Positions 13,268-22,044 of a DNA stretch of 64,000 bases are shown piece after piece. A program made the translations under genes and the position numbers. Position 1 is the stretch's first letter. The number at the start of each line of letters is the position of its first letter. Source of the DNA: Rubrivivax sp. (GTDB lineage: Bacteria > Pseudomonadota > Gammaproteobacteria > Burkholderiales > Burkholderiaceae); NCBI GenBank assembly GCA_016790225.1, contig JAEUOZ010000005.1, positions 37,661 to 101,660 on the forward strand, read 5' to 3'. The notes beneath the pieces were generated by a model, which was not told where the DNA came from, made no database searches, and was given only the letters and a program-made list of their open reading frames with translations.

Positions 13268-16200
13268 ATGACGACCATGATCTCACTCATTAGCCATCGA
13301 CTGACCGGCCTGGCGCGCCGCTGGCAGCTGGCCCTTCGCCTGCGCCAGGGGATGGTGAGCGGCCTCACCGCGCTGCTGGCCACGGGCGCGCTGGCGACGA
13401 CACCCTTGTCCGATCAGCCTGTCTTTGCCACCGCCAGCGTGCCGGGCAACCTGGCCCTGGCGCTGTCGGTGGAGTTCCCCACGGCGGTCAGCGTGGCGCA
13501 CACCAACAACACCTTCAACTCGGCAGAGACCTACCTCGGCTACTTCGATCCCAACAAGTGCTACCTCTACCAGTGGTCGAGCACCGAGGCCGACCGCCAC
13601 TTCGCACCGGCGGGCGCAGCCAGCAACCGCATCTGCACCGGAACCGACGACAGCAAGTGGAGCGGCAATTTCCTCAACTGGGCCACGATGCAGACCGTCG
13701 ACCCGTTCCGCTGGGTGCTCACGGGAGGCTATCGCTCCACCGATACGGCCAGCGTGACCCTGCTGGAAAAGGCCTGGGCGTCCGGCCAAGGCGGCACAGG
13801 CAACTTTCCGGATCGCACACTCAGCACGGCCAGCGTCGTGCCGCAGGTCTCGCCCTTTTCCTGGTCACAGTTCCGCATGCGCATCCAGGGCCTGGGCAAC
13901 AAGATGCACTTCACGAACACCGGCGACGTGTACAACAGCCCGACCGAGTACAAGCAGGGCATGGCGGTCAGCAACTCGACCACCTACGAGGTGAGCATCC
14001 GCATCAAGGTCTGCGACACCAGCACGGGCGCCGGGCCGCTGGAAGACAACTGCACGCGCTACCCGGCCGGCAACTACAAGCCCACCGGCCTGCTGCAGGC
14101 CTACGCCGACCAGATCCGCTACAGCGCCTTTGGCTACCTCAACGACAGCGACCTCTACCGTGATGGCGGCGTGCTGCGGGCGCGTCAGAAGTTTGTCGGC
14201 CCGACGGCCCCGGTGCCAGGCGCATTGCCCGCCAGCAACGCGGGTGCGGAGTGGGATGCCAGCACCGGCGTATTCATCCGCAACCCGGACACCTCTGACG
14301 CCACGGCAACGTCCAGCGCCTACGGCGTGACCGTTTCCGACAGCGGCGTCATCAACTATCTCAACAAGTTCGGCCAGATCACTCCGGGCACCTACAAGAC
14401 TTACGACAACGTCAGCGAGATGTACTACGCGGCGCTGCGCTACTTCAAGAAGCAGGGCAACGTCCCGGAGTGGACGAACATGTCGGGTGCAGACACCAAC
14501 ACCCGGCGGACCTGGATCGACGGCTTTCCGGTCATCACCAACTGGGATGACCCGATCCAGTATTCCTGCCAGCGCAACTTCATCCTCGGCATCGGCGACG
14601 TCAACACGCACGCCGACCGCAACCTGCCCGGCGCGTCGGGCGGCCGAGAGCCGTCCAAACCCGCCGCCGTGTCGAACGACACGAGCGTCAACGCACTGAC
14701 GGCCACCAACAAGATCGGCCAGCTTCACGGCATCGGCAACATCGGCAACACGCAAGGCTACGGCGGCTGCTGCAACGACAACGGCGCCCTGCTCGCAGGG
14801 CTGGCCTACGACGCCAACACCCAGGACATCCGCCCCGACGATCCGGCCGATCTGGGGCGCACCAAGGGCCGGCAATCGGTGCAGACCTACTGGCTCGACG
14901 TGCTGGAGTACCAGACCTACAAGAACAACAACCAGTACTACATGGCCACCAAGTACGGCGGGTTCAATGTGCCCGAGAGCTTTGACGCCTACTCGCGCGC
15001 GACGGACATCCCCGAGTCCTGGTGGCGGACCAATACCGATCTGGTCGGCAGCCAGCCTCGCCCCGACACCTACTTCATCGCCTCGCGTCCGGACCAGATC
15101 GTCAAGGGCCTGAGCCAGGCCTTCGCGAGCATCGCCTCGCGCCTGAAAGCCTTCACGACCTCGTTCGCCACCTCGCTGCCGCAGATCGCCACCTCAGGCC
15201 TGGCCAGCTTCGCGACGCAGTACGACGCCCGCACCTGGACCGGCGAGCTGACGGCCAACACCACATCCATCGACACCAGCACCGGCGCGCCCAGTCTGAG
15301 CGAGGCCTGGCGCTTCTCGGCGAAGCTCGATGCGCAGGCAGCAGGCACCGGCTGGAACACAGGCCGCCTGATGGCCAGCTGGAACGACTCGACCAAGACC
15401 GGTGTGGCCTTCCGCCTGGCCAACCTCTCGGCCACCCAGCAGTCGGCCCTGGACACCAGCTACCGCAGCGGCGCCGACGGCGGCGACTATCTGAACTACC
15501 TGCGCGGCGACCGCACGCACGAGAGGTCGTCCACCGCCTCGGGCAGTGCCAAGGCCTATCGCGATCGCAGCGGCCTGGTGGGCGACATCGGCAACTTCAA
15601 GGCACGGCCGGTCGGCCGCCCTGACGCACCCTACTCCTCGTCGTCCAACCCCGGCTACGGCACCTTCAAGAGCAGCTGGGCCACCCGTCCGACCGTGGTC
15701 TATGTCGGCACGAATGCCGGTGTGCTGCACGCGGTGAACGGCAGCCTGAGCGGCGCCCAGGCCGGGCGGGAGCTGTTCGCCTATGTCCCGGGAGCGTTGT
15801 TCGCCGGGCCCAGTGCAACGCCGGCCACGAACGGCCTGCAGGCCGTGGGCAACCCGAACTTCCAGCACTACAACTTCATCGACGCCACGCCCGCGGTGGC
15901 CGATGTCGATCTGGGCCGCACGGTGGGCGGCAGCGGCACGGACTGGCGCACCTTGCTGATCGGCGGGCTGGGCAAGGGCGGCCGGGCACTCTACGCGCTG
16001 GACATCACCGATCCCGGCAGCATCACGACCGAGGCCCAGGCGGCCAGCCGCGTGCTGTGGGAATTCACCGATCCCGATCTGGGCTTCACCTACGGCGAGC
16101 CGGCGGTCGTGAAGACGCGCAAGCACGGCTGGGTGGTGATCGTGGGCTCGGGCTACAACAATGCCAATGGCCGCGGCTACCTGTTCATCATCAATCCGCG

Positions 16201-17086
16201 CACCGGAGCCCTGCTGGAGAAGATCGACACCGGCGCAGGCAACCCTGCCAACCAGGCGGGCCTTGCGCACATCCAGGCCTTCATCCTCGACCGCACGGAT
16301 GGCACGGCCGACAGCGTCTACGCAGGTGACCTGTTGGGCAACCTGTGGCGCTGGGACCTCACGGCGACCAGCGGCAGCCTGCCGGCGCCGCTGCTGATGG
16401 CCCATCTGCGCGATGGCAGCGGCAACCCGTTGTCGGTCACCGCCCGCCCGCTGGTCGTGGTCCATCCGGATTCCGGCCTGCGCTACGTCACCGTCGGCAC
16501 CGGGCGCCTGCTGCACAGCAGCGACGCCAGCAGTTCGCAGGTGCAGCGCTACTTCGCCTACGTCGATGGCAATGGGGCACGCTTCGGCGCCAGCAATGGC
16601 TCGCAACTGCCCTCCGGCGTCAGCTTTCCCATCCAGACCAGCAAGCTCAAGCAGCTGACCGACCTGACGAAGAAGGCCGTCATCGACCTCAATACCCAGG
16701 CGGGCTGGTTCGTGGACTTCGGTGCCGTGGCCGGCGGCGGCGGCTGGCGCATGATTTCCGACGCGACTTCGTTCTACGGCGTGGTCGCGTTCTCGATCAT
16801 GCAACCCGGTGGTGTGGTCAACCCCTGCGAGCCCACGGGCAACAGCCGTGTCTACGCGATCGACCTGGGTTCGGGTCAGAGCCGCCTGCAAGCTGGCGGC
16901 AGCACCGCGCCCTTCCTGGCCACCTTGCCGGGCATCGTGACCGATCTGCGCTTCTACAGCGCCGCCGGAAAGGCCCGCCTGCTCGCCGGGACCGATACGG
17001 GCGGCACGGATTCGCTGCAGGGCGGCTGGGGCACGGCCGGCAGCCTGAGGCGACTGAACTGGCGCGAGGTGATCCTCAACGATTGA
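13268..17086 (+). CDS. pilY1: PilY1-type pilus tip adhesin / assembly factor
   Basis: 1272 residues with a long signal-type N-terminus (to about residue 50). The N-terminal half is variable and the C-terminal half is the PilY1/PilC beta-propeller (TRPTVVYVGTNAGVLHAVN; LLIGGLGKGGRALYALDIT). An acidic loop with D1008, D1011 and D1015 just before VYAGDLLGNLWRWDL corresponds to the calcium site known in Pseudomonas PilY1. I see no canonical DxSxS von Willebrand MIDAS in the N-terminal half. It is the last gene of the operon; its final 11 bases overlap the end of the convergent transposase-like gene. Confidence 0.92.
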   Translation: MTTMISLISHRLTGLARRWQLALRLRQGMVSGLTALLATGALATTPLSDQPVFATASVPGNLALALSVEFPTAVSVAHTNNTFNSAETYLGYFDPNKCYLYQWSSTEADRHFAPAGAASNRICTGTDDSKWSGNFLNWATMQTVDPFRWVLTGGYRSTDTASVTLLEKAWASGQGGTGNFPDRTLSTASVVPQVSPFSWSQFRMRIQGLGNKMHFTNTGDVYNSPTEYKQGMAVSNSTTYEVSIRIKVCDTSTGAGPLEDNCTRYPAGNYKPTGLLQAYADQIRYSAFGYLNDSDLYRDGGVLRARQKFVGPTAPVPGALPASNAGAEWDASTGVFIRNPDTSDATATSSAYGVTVSDSGVINYLNKFGQITPGTYKTYDNVSEMYYAALRYFKKQGNVPEWTNMSGADTNTRRTWIDGFPVITNWDDPIQYSCQRNFILGIGDVNTHADRNLPGASGGREPSKPAAVSNDTSVNALTATNKIGQLHGIGNIGNTQGYGGCCNDNGALLAGLAYDANTQDIRPDDPADLGRTKGRQSVQTYWLDVLEYQTYKNNNQYYMATKYGGFNVPESFDAYSRATDIPESWWRTNTDLVGSQPRPDTYFIASRPDQIVKGLSQAFASIASRLKAFTTSFATSLPQIATSGLASFATQYDARTWTGELTANTTSIDTSTGAPSLSEAWRFSAKLDAQAAGTGWNTGRLMASWNDSTKTGVAFRLANLSATQQSALDTSYRSGADGGDYLNYLRGDRTHERSSTASGSAKAYRDRSGLVGDIGNFKARPVGRPDAPYSSSSNPGYGTFKSSWATRPTVVYVGTNAGVLHAVNGSLSGAQAGRELFAYVPGALFAGPSATPATNGLQAVGNPNFQHYNFIDATPAVADVDLGRTVGGSGTDWRTLLIGGLGKGGRALYALDITDPGSITTEAQAASRVLWEFTDPDLGFTYGEPAVVKTRKHGWVVIVGSGYNNANGRGYLFIINPRTGALLEKIDTGAGNPANQAGLAHIQAFILDRTDGTADSVYAGDLLGNLWRWDLTATSGSLPAPLLMAHLRDGSGNPLSVTARPLVVVHPDSGLRYVTVGTGRLLHSSDASSSQVQRYFAYVDGNGARFGASNGSQLPSGVSFPIQTSKLKQLTDLTKKAVIDLNTQAGWFVDFGAVAGGGGWRMISDATSFYGVVAFSIMQPGGVVNPCEPTGNSRVYAIDLGSGQSRLQAGGSTAPFLATLPGIVTDLRFYSAAGKARLLAGTDTGGTDSLQGGWGTAGSLRRLNWREVILND

Positions 17087-17792
17087 GTGGCGCCGACGCG
17101 GGCGCACCCGGCGCCGCTTCGGCCGCGCACGCCTTGCGTGGCCGGCCCCGCGGACGCGGAAACAGCACGTTCGAGGTCTGCGGCTGCAGCTCCTGCAACA
17201 CCTCGGCCGGCGCCAGCGGAATGCCGCTGCGCAGCGCACGCTCCACGCACGCCGTGTCCGCAGCGCCGGGATCCTGGGCCAGACAGCGGCGCCATCCGTC
17301 CTGGCGCTCGAAGGGCGTATTGCCCAGGCTCCAGTAAGCCGCCAGGTCGCTGATGCCGGCGTCGACCCGCTCGCCCAGATGGTGTGCGCGGCTGGACGCG
17401 GCTGTCTCCGGCTCGGCCGCTTCGCGCTCGACGTAGGCCAGCGCCATCAGCTCCAGGGTCGTGCCCAGCACGGCGGTGCAGCGGTATCGCCCATCCCACA
17501 AGGTGCCGCTGCGCTGATGTCGAAGGTTGAAGCGGGCGACATAGCGTCGGCCCAGATCCTGCACCAGACGCCCCAGGCTGGCCTCATCCGGCGGCGTCGC
17601 GAGCAGACGGAACTCCCGCCCCGTGAGGCTCCACGCGTGCAGCACCACGCGGCGCGTCGCGGCCACGTCGCGCAGCACGGCGATCCAGGTCTGCTGATCC
17701 ACGGCGTCATGCGCCACGCGCTGCCCGTTGTGCCCGCGCTGCACCACCAGGTGCGGCCTTCCGGGGAGGATGAAGCGCCGCTGGCGGGCCAT
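17076..17792 (-). CDS. Degenerate REP-associated (Y1/IS200-like) transposase homologue
   Basis: 238 residues from the ATG at 17792 (MARQRRFILPGRPHLVVQRG). It aligns by eye along the full Y1 fold of RAYT-type proteins: PHLVVQRGHN at the start, the LGRRYVARFN helix, and RSGTLWDGRY. In functional members the strand after the first helix carries His-x-His (NHVHLL); here the same position reads GREFRLL, so both metal-binding histidines are lost. A tyrosine is kept in LAYVERE. The tail PRPRGRPRK is basic. No insertion-sequence ends flank it. It is probably a domesticated or inactive relic. It overlaps pilY1 tail-to-tail by 11 bases. Confidence 0.75.
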   Translation of the reverse strand: MARQRRFILPGRPHLVVQRGHNGQRVAHDAVDQQTWIAVLRDVAATRRVVLHAWSLTGREFRLLATPPDEASLGRLVQDLGRRYVARFNLRHQRSGTLWDGRYRCTAVLGTTLELMALAYVEREAAEPETAASSRAHHLGERVDAGISDLAAYWSLGNTPFERQDGWRRCLAQDPGAADTACVERALRSGIPLAPAEVLQELQPQTSNVLFPRPRGRPRKACAAEAAPGAPASAPLNR

Positions 17793-17806
17793 GCGAGGCA
17801 CAGCCC

Positions 17807-18913
17807 TCAGGGCGCCGCCGCGCTGCGGCGCCGGATCACCTCGGCCACCAGGCCCGGATCGGCAGCGGCGGTTTCCGCCCGCCCCAGACCCTGCAGCAGC
17901 ACATAGCGGATCTGGCCGGCCTCGGCCTTCTTGTCCACGGCCATCAGCTCGAAGAAGCGCTCCACGCCGAGCGCCGGCGCCTGCACCGGCAGACCGGCGC
18001 GCAGGAGCAGGCGCTCCAGCCGATCCACCTCTTCGGCGGGCAGGCGACCGAGCCTGGCCGACACATCGGCCGCCATCAGCATGCCGCAGGCCACGGCCTC
18101 GCCGTGCAGCCACTGGCCATAACCCAGGCCGGTCTCGATCGCGTGGCCAAAGGTATGCCCGAAGTTCAGGATGGCACGCAGCCCGGCCTCCCGCTCGTCC
18201 TGGCCCACCACCTGCGCCTTGATCTCGCATGAACGCTGCACCGCATGGGACAACGCCTGCGTGTCCCGGGCCAGCAGCGCGTCCAGGTGATCCTCGATCC
18301 ACTGCAGGAAGCCGGGGTCGGCGATCGGGCCGTACTTGATCACCTCGGCCAGGCCGGCGGCCAGCTCGCGCGGCGGCAGCGTGTCCAGCGTGTCCAGATC
18401 GCAGATCACCCGCTGCGGCTGGTAGAACAGGCCGATCATGTTCTTGCCGCGCGCATGGTTGATGGCCGTCTTGCCGCCCACGGAAGAATCCACCTGCGCC
18501 AGCAACGTGGTGGGTACCTGCACGAAGGGCACGCCGCGCATGTAGCAGCCGGCGGCGAAGCCGGTCATGTCGCCCACCACCCCGCCGCCCAGCGCCACCA
18601 TCACGGTCTTGCGGTCGCAGCCGCGCGCGAGCGCGTGCTCGAAGATGCGGTTGAGCGCCGGCCAGTCCTTGAACTGCTCGCCGTCGGGCAGCTCGACCAC
18701 GCTCACCTGTTCGTACTGCGCGGCCAGGGCCTGCCGCACCGGCGCGGCCCAGAGCGGACCGACGGTCGTGTTGGTGACGATGAGGGCTTCGCGCGCCTTG
18801 GGCAAGCCGGCCCAGCTGGCCGCCTGGCCGATCAGACCGCGGCCGATGAGGATGTCGTAGCGCGAGGTGCCGGTGTCGACACAGACCGTCGTGCTGCCTG
18901 GCAGGTTGAGCAT
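17807..18913 (-). CDS. aroB: 3-Dehydroquinate synthase
   Basis: 368 residues, normal length. It converts DAHP to 3-dehydroquinate, step two of the shikimate pathway, using NAD and zinc. Visible motifs are the NAD-binding [34 protein letters not shown], the metal ligand region GLAEVIKYG, and [10 protein letters not shown] with HGEAVACGM. The start is the ATG at 18913 ([13 protein letters not shown]). It follows aroK by 65 bases in the conserved aroKB order behind the pilus genes. Confidence 0.96.
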   Translation of the reverse strand: MLNLPGSTTVCVDTGTSRYDILIGRGLIGQAASWAGLPKAREALIVTNTTVGPLWAAPVRQALAAQYEQVSVVELPDGEQFKDWPALNRIFEHALARGCDRKTVMVALGGGVVGDMTGFAAGCYMRGVPFVQVPTTLLAQVDSSVGGKTAINHARGKNMIGLFYQPQRVICDLDTLDTLPPRELAAGLAEVIKYGPIADPGFLQWIEDHLDALLARDTQALSHAVQRSCEIKAQVVGQDEREAGLRAILNFGHTFGHAIETGLGYGQWLHGEAVACGMLMAADVSARLGRLPAEEVDRLERLLLRAGLPVQAPALGVERFFELMAVDKKAEAGQIRYVLLQGLGRAETAAADPGLVAEVIRRRSAAAP

Positions 18914-18978
18914 GCTCGGCAGTTTATGCCGCGTCGCCGGCCCGCGCCGCCATCCCGCGCAGCGGCTGTCCTGCAGCG

Positions 18979-19584
18979 TCAGCGCTTGGGTCCGGACGCC
19001 CTCGGCGGATCGCCCTCTGGCGATGTTCCGGCGGGCGGATCGCCTTCGGCCGAGAACGGCGCCGGCTGCCACTCGCCGTTCAGCTCCAGCTGCATCAGCA
19101 CCATGTTGACCAGCGTGGCGACCGAGGGCCGCGCGGCCTCCACCGTGTAGTGCGCGGTCTGCAGGTACAGGGGATCGCGCTCGCGGAACAGCTCGCGCAG
19201 GCGCCTGAGCGGATCGGCCACCTGCAGCAAGGGGCGCTGCGTGTCATGGCGCAGGCGCCGATGCAGTTCCTCGGGCGTGGCGCGCAGGTAGATCACCCGG
19301 CGGTGGGCGCGCAGGGCCTCGCGGTTGGCCGCTCGCAGCACGGAGCCACCGCCGGTGGCCAGGACGATGCCGCCCTCGACCGCCAGTTCGGCGATGAGCT
19401 GCTGCTCCAGATCGCGAAAGGCCGCCTCGCCCTGGGTCTCGAAGTAGCTGCGCACCGGCATGCCGGTGCGCCTTTCGATTTCATGGTCGGAGTCGACGAA
19501 GCGCAGCTTCAGGTGCCGCGCCACTTGACGCCCGACCGTGGACTTGCCACTGCCGGGCATCCCGACCAGAGCGATGGCAGGCAC
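18979..19584 (-). CDS. aroK: Shikimate kinase
   Basis: 201 residues. Walker A is GMPGSGKST (residues 8-16), the DSDHEIERR segment contains the shikimate-contacting aspartate, GGG lies in LATGGGSV, and the lid region is HDTQRPLL. It phosphorylates shikimate with ATP. It begins with a GTG at 19584 without a clear ribosome-binding site, only 8 bases after the preceding lipoprotein gene, so translation may depend on read-through from upstream. The last 25 residues form a Pro/Gly-rich tail with two EGDPP words that goes beyond the usual kinase end. Confidence 0.94.
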   Translation of the reverse strand: MPAIALVGMPGSGKSTVGRQVARHLKLRFVDSDHEIERRTGMPVRSYFETQGEAAFRDLEQQLIAELAVEGGIVLATGGGSVLRAANREALRAHRRVIYLRATPEELHRRLRHDTQRPLLQVADPLRRLRELFRERDPLYLQTAHYTVEAARPSVATLVNMVLMQLELNGEWQPAPFSAEGDPPAGTSPEGDPPRASGPKR

Positions 19585-19592
19585 GCGCGGGA

Positions 19593-22007
19593 TTATCGGG
19601 CGTCCTGGCAGGTGCTGGAGCGGCCGTAGGGGCTGACGGCATAGGCCGGCGTCACCTTCTCGTTGGTCAGCGAGTCAGCGTCGGCAGGCAGGTTGCCCAG
19701 ACCATAGGCGAGGCCGGAGTAGCGCGCCCGGGCTTCGGTGCCGGAGATGCCGGAGGCTGTCACCGTGATGATGAAGTCCACCCAGCCGGCCAGGCTCTTG
19801 CCGTACTCGATCTGCACCACCGCCAGGCCGTTGGCATCGGTCTTGGCGGAGCCGACCATCTTGATCGCCACGTCGGACTTGCGCGGATCGAGATCACCGT
19901 TCCAGTTGAGGTCTTCCTCGCGGGCGGTCAGCACCGGGGCGACAGCGGCCGGGTCAGCATCGAAGCGCGCGGCTTCACGCACGCCGTTGCGGTTGACATC
20001 CTCGTTCGGGCACTGCGGCTCCGCCGTGACGCCGCCCTGGACCCAGCGGCGGTTGACATCGTCCCAGCTGTAGTTCTGCGTGTTGGACAGGCTGATGGTC
20101 TGCACCCAGCGCACCCGCGTGCCATCCCAGACATAGACACCCTTGTAGTAGGAGGGCAGGTCCACCGAAGGCGTGATCAGGATGTCGGGCTTGGCCTGGC
20201 CGGCGGAATCCACCACCATGACCACGAACTCCTTGATGTAGGTGAGCTTGGCAGCCCCTTCCTTGATGAGCTCGTTGGTGCGGATGTTGACGGCCAGCGC
20301 CTCCTGCGTCACCGTCAGCGTGGCGCGGCGTTCGTTCGGGCAGCTGCTGGTCGGGAAGTCCGCGGTGTCGTAGCAGATGCGCACGGAGACGCCGTTGGTC
20401 GGGCTGGAGCGCTGGCCGGGCGTGAAGGTGGCCCGCGCCGCACCGTTGGCATCCGAGTAGGCATAGTCGCCGCCCAGCCAGGTGATCACGCCATCGGAAC
20501 TGGTGGCGTTGCCATCCAGATCGAAGCGCACGCGCACGCGCGGGATCGGCTGGTTGCTGGAGCCATAGAACAGCGCGCGCAGCTCCACCTGGTTGGCATT
20601 GCTGCCCCCGGCGTTGACCGTGACCACGCTCGGGCTGGGCGTGACGGAAGCCGACTGGGGCACCGCCGGCGCCGGATCGATCGTGCCGCTGCCCACCTCG
20701 ACGGTGGACTGGCGCGTCGCGCCCGCTGCCGTCGCGGTGAAGACCAGGTTGGCACTCGGCGCGGTGTAGCTGTAGGTGAACTTGCCGTTCAGATCGGTCG
20801 AGCCGCTGGCGCCCGGCAGGCCCGGTGCCGTCACCGAGATGGGCTGGCCGACCATCGGCAGCCCGTTGGTATCCAGCAGCGTGTACTCGATCTGGTTGCC
20901 GATGGAGCCGCTGTTCACCCGCGGGGAGAACGAAGCCTTGAGTTCCGCACCATCGACGGTGAAGGACGCCGTGCGGGTGATCGTGCCGCTGGTGGCCGTG
21001 ACGGTCACCACGCGGTTGGAGCGGTCCGCGCCGATGCCGATGGCAGCCGTCACCTGACCTTGGGTGTTGGTGATGGTGCCGCTGACGGAAGCGACGGCGC
21101 TGCTGTCCACGCGCACCGTCACCGGGATGCCGCCCAGCGCGTTGCGGTTGGCATCGACGGCGGTGACGGTGGCCGTGACGGTGCTCGTGCCGCCGTTGTT
21201 CAGGCGCGGGGCGCTCAGCGACAGGCTGAGGTCCGACGCGACGGCCGTGCCGGCGACCACGGCGTTGGTCACCTGCAGTTGCGCGGTGCGCGTGAGGGTG
21301 CCCGAGCGCGCCGTCACCGTGATCATGCGGTTGCTGGAGTCACTGCCGATGCCCACCGTGCCGGTCACCACACCGGAGGCGTTGGTGGTCGGTCCGCTGG
21401 CCATGAGCAACGCGTTGGCGTCCACGCTCAGGCTGACCTCGGTGCCCGGCAGCACATTGCGCCGCGCGTCCAGCGCCGTGGCCGACGCGGTGACGGTCTG
21501 GGTGCCGTTGTTGGCAATGCTGCTGGACGAGAGGACCAGGATCAGGTCCGAGGCCACGCTGCCCGTGCCCCCGGCATCCCGAACGTCCAGGGTCGCCGTG
21601 CGCGTCACGCTGCCGCTGGTGGCGGTGACCGTGACGGTGCGCGCCGTGCGGTCGGAACCGATGCCGATGTTGGCCGTGATGGTGCCTTGCGTGCCGGTGC
21701 GCGTGCCGCTGGGCGTGGCGATCGCATTGGCATTCACGCTGATGGTCACCGGGATGCCGGACAGCGCATTGCGGTTGGCGTCGATGGCCGTCACCGTCGC
21801 GACCACGGTTTCCGAGCCATTGGTGGCCACGCTGGGCGCACTGAGCACCAGCACGACGTCGGCCGCGGTTGGCGTGGCCGTGCCGCCGCCGGTTCCACCG
21901 CCGCCGCCCAGCACCGGCGTGCCGGCACTCTCGCCACCGCCGCCGCAGGCCGTCACCAGCAGGCAAGCCAGCCATGCGGCTGCCCATCGAGAGACGCGTC
22001 TCAACAT
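19593..22007 (-). CDS. Large lipoprotein with three tandem Ig-like (Big_1-type) repeats
   Basis: 804 residues from the ATG at 22007, chosen because AGGGTGGA lies about 5 bases upstream; a GTG 9 bases earlier is an alternative. Signal peptide and lipobox LVTAC put the lipidated cysteine at residue 21, followed by a Gly-rich linker. Residues 49-353 are three tandem repeats of about 100 residues, each with a (S/A)DLxLxLS start, an IDANRNALSGIPV-like centre and VTVTATSGxxTRTA near the end, resembling bacterial Ig-like group 1 (invasin/intimin) domains. A fourth, more divergent Ig-like region follows. The C-terminal 300 residues are unrelated to the repeats and contain acidic DVNRNGV and LNWNGDLDP loops. 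It sits between pilQ and aroK, suggesting a surface or pilus-associated role; this is inference. Confidence 0.8.
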   Translation of the reverse strand: MLRRVSRWAAAWLACLLVTACGGGGESAGTPVLGGGGGTGGGTATPTAADVVLVLSAPSVATNGSETVVATVTAIDANRNALSGIPVTISVNANAIATPSGTRTGTQGTITANIGIGSDRTARTVTVTATSGSVTRTATLDVRDAGGTGSVASDLILVLSSSSIANNGTQTVTASATALDARRNVLPGTEVSLSVDANALLMASGPTTNASGVVTGTVGIGSDSSNRMITVTARSGTLTRTAQLQVTNAVVAGTAVASDLSLSLSAPRLNNGGTSTVTATVTAVDANRNALGGIPVTVRVDSSAVASVSGTITNTQGQVTAAIGIGADRSNRVVTVTATSGTITRTASFTVDGAELKASFSPRVNSGSIGNQIEYTLLDTNGLPMVGQPISVTAPGLPGASGSTDLNGKFTYSYTAPSANLVFTATAAGATRQSTVEVGSGTIDPAPAVPQSASVTPSPSVVTVNAGGSNANQVELRALFYGSSNQPIPRVRVRFDLDGNATSSDGVITWLGGDYAYSDANGAARATFTPGQRSSPTNGVSVRICYDTADFPTSSCPNERRATLTVTQEALAVNIRTNELIKEGAAKLTYIKEFVVMVVDSAGQAKPDILITPSVDLPSYYKGVYVWDGTRVRWVQTISLSNTQNYSWDDVNRRWVQGGVTAEPQCPNEDVNRNGVREAARFDADPAAVAPVLTAREEDLNWNGDLDPRKSDVAIKMVGSAKTDANGLAVVQIEYGKSLAGWVDFIITVTASGISGTEARARYSGLAYGLGNLPADADSLTNEKVTPAYAVSPYGRSSTCQDAR
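20949..21863 (-). repeat. Three tandem in-frame repeats of about 100 codons in the Ig-like lipoprotein
   Basis: Repeat units run 21555-21863, 21240-21554 and 20949-21239 (103, 105 and 97 codons). They share the same start (A/SDLxLxLS), central IDANRN/LDARRN/VDANRN segments and a VTVTATSG-type end. Units 1 and 3 are closest. Recombination between units could change repeat number without breaking the frame. Confidence 0.85.
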
Positions 22008-22044
22008 GTGTTCCACCCTAAAAGCTGTGTGCGCGCAGCCCGCC

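Noticed and set aside
15194..17239. Open frame of 681 codons on the minus strand
   Set aside because: Antisense to pilY1; Arg/Ala/Gly-rich with no motifs.
17076..17792. Complete insertion sequence around the transposase homologue
   Set aside because: No terminal hairpins or target duplications were found; the gene butts directly against pilY1 and aroB and its catalytic histidines are missing.
20949..21863. Regularly spaced repeats considered as a CRISPR-like or satellite array
   Set aside because: Units are about 300 bases, in frame and protein-coding; there are no short identical repeats with unique spacers. No CRISPR array is visible anywhere in the window.
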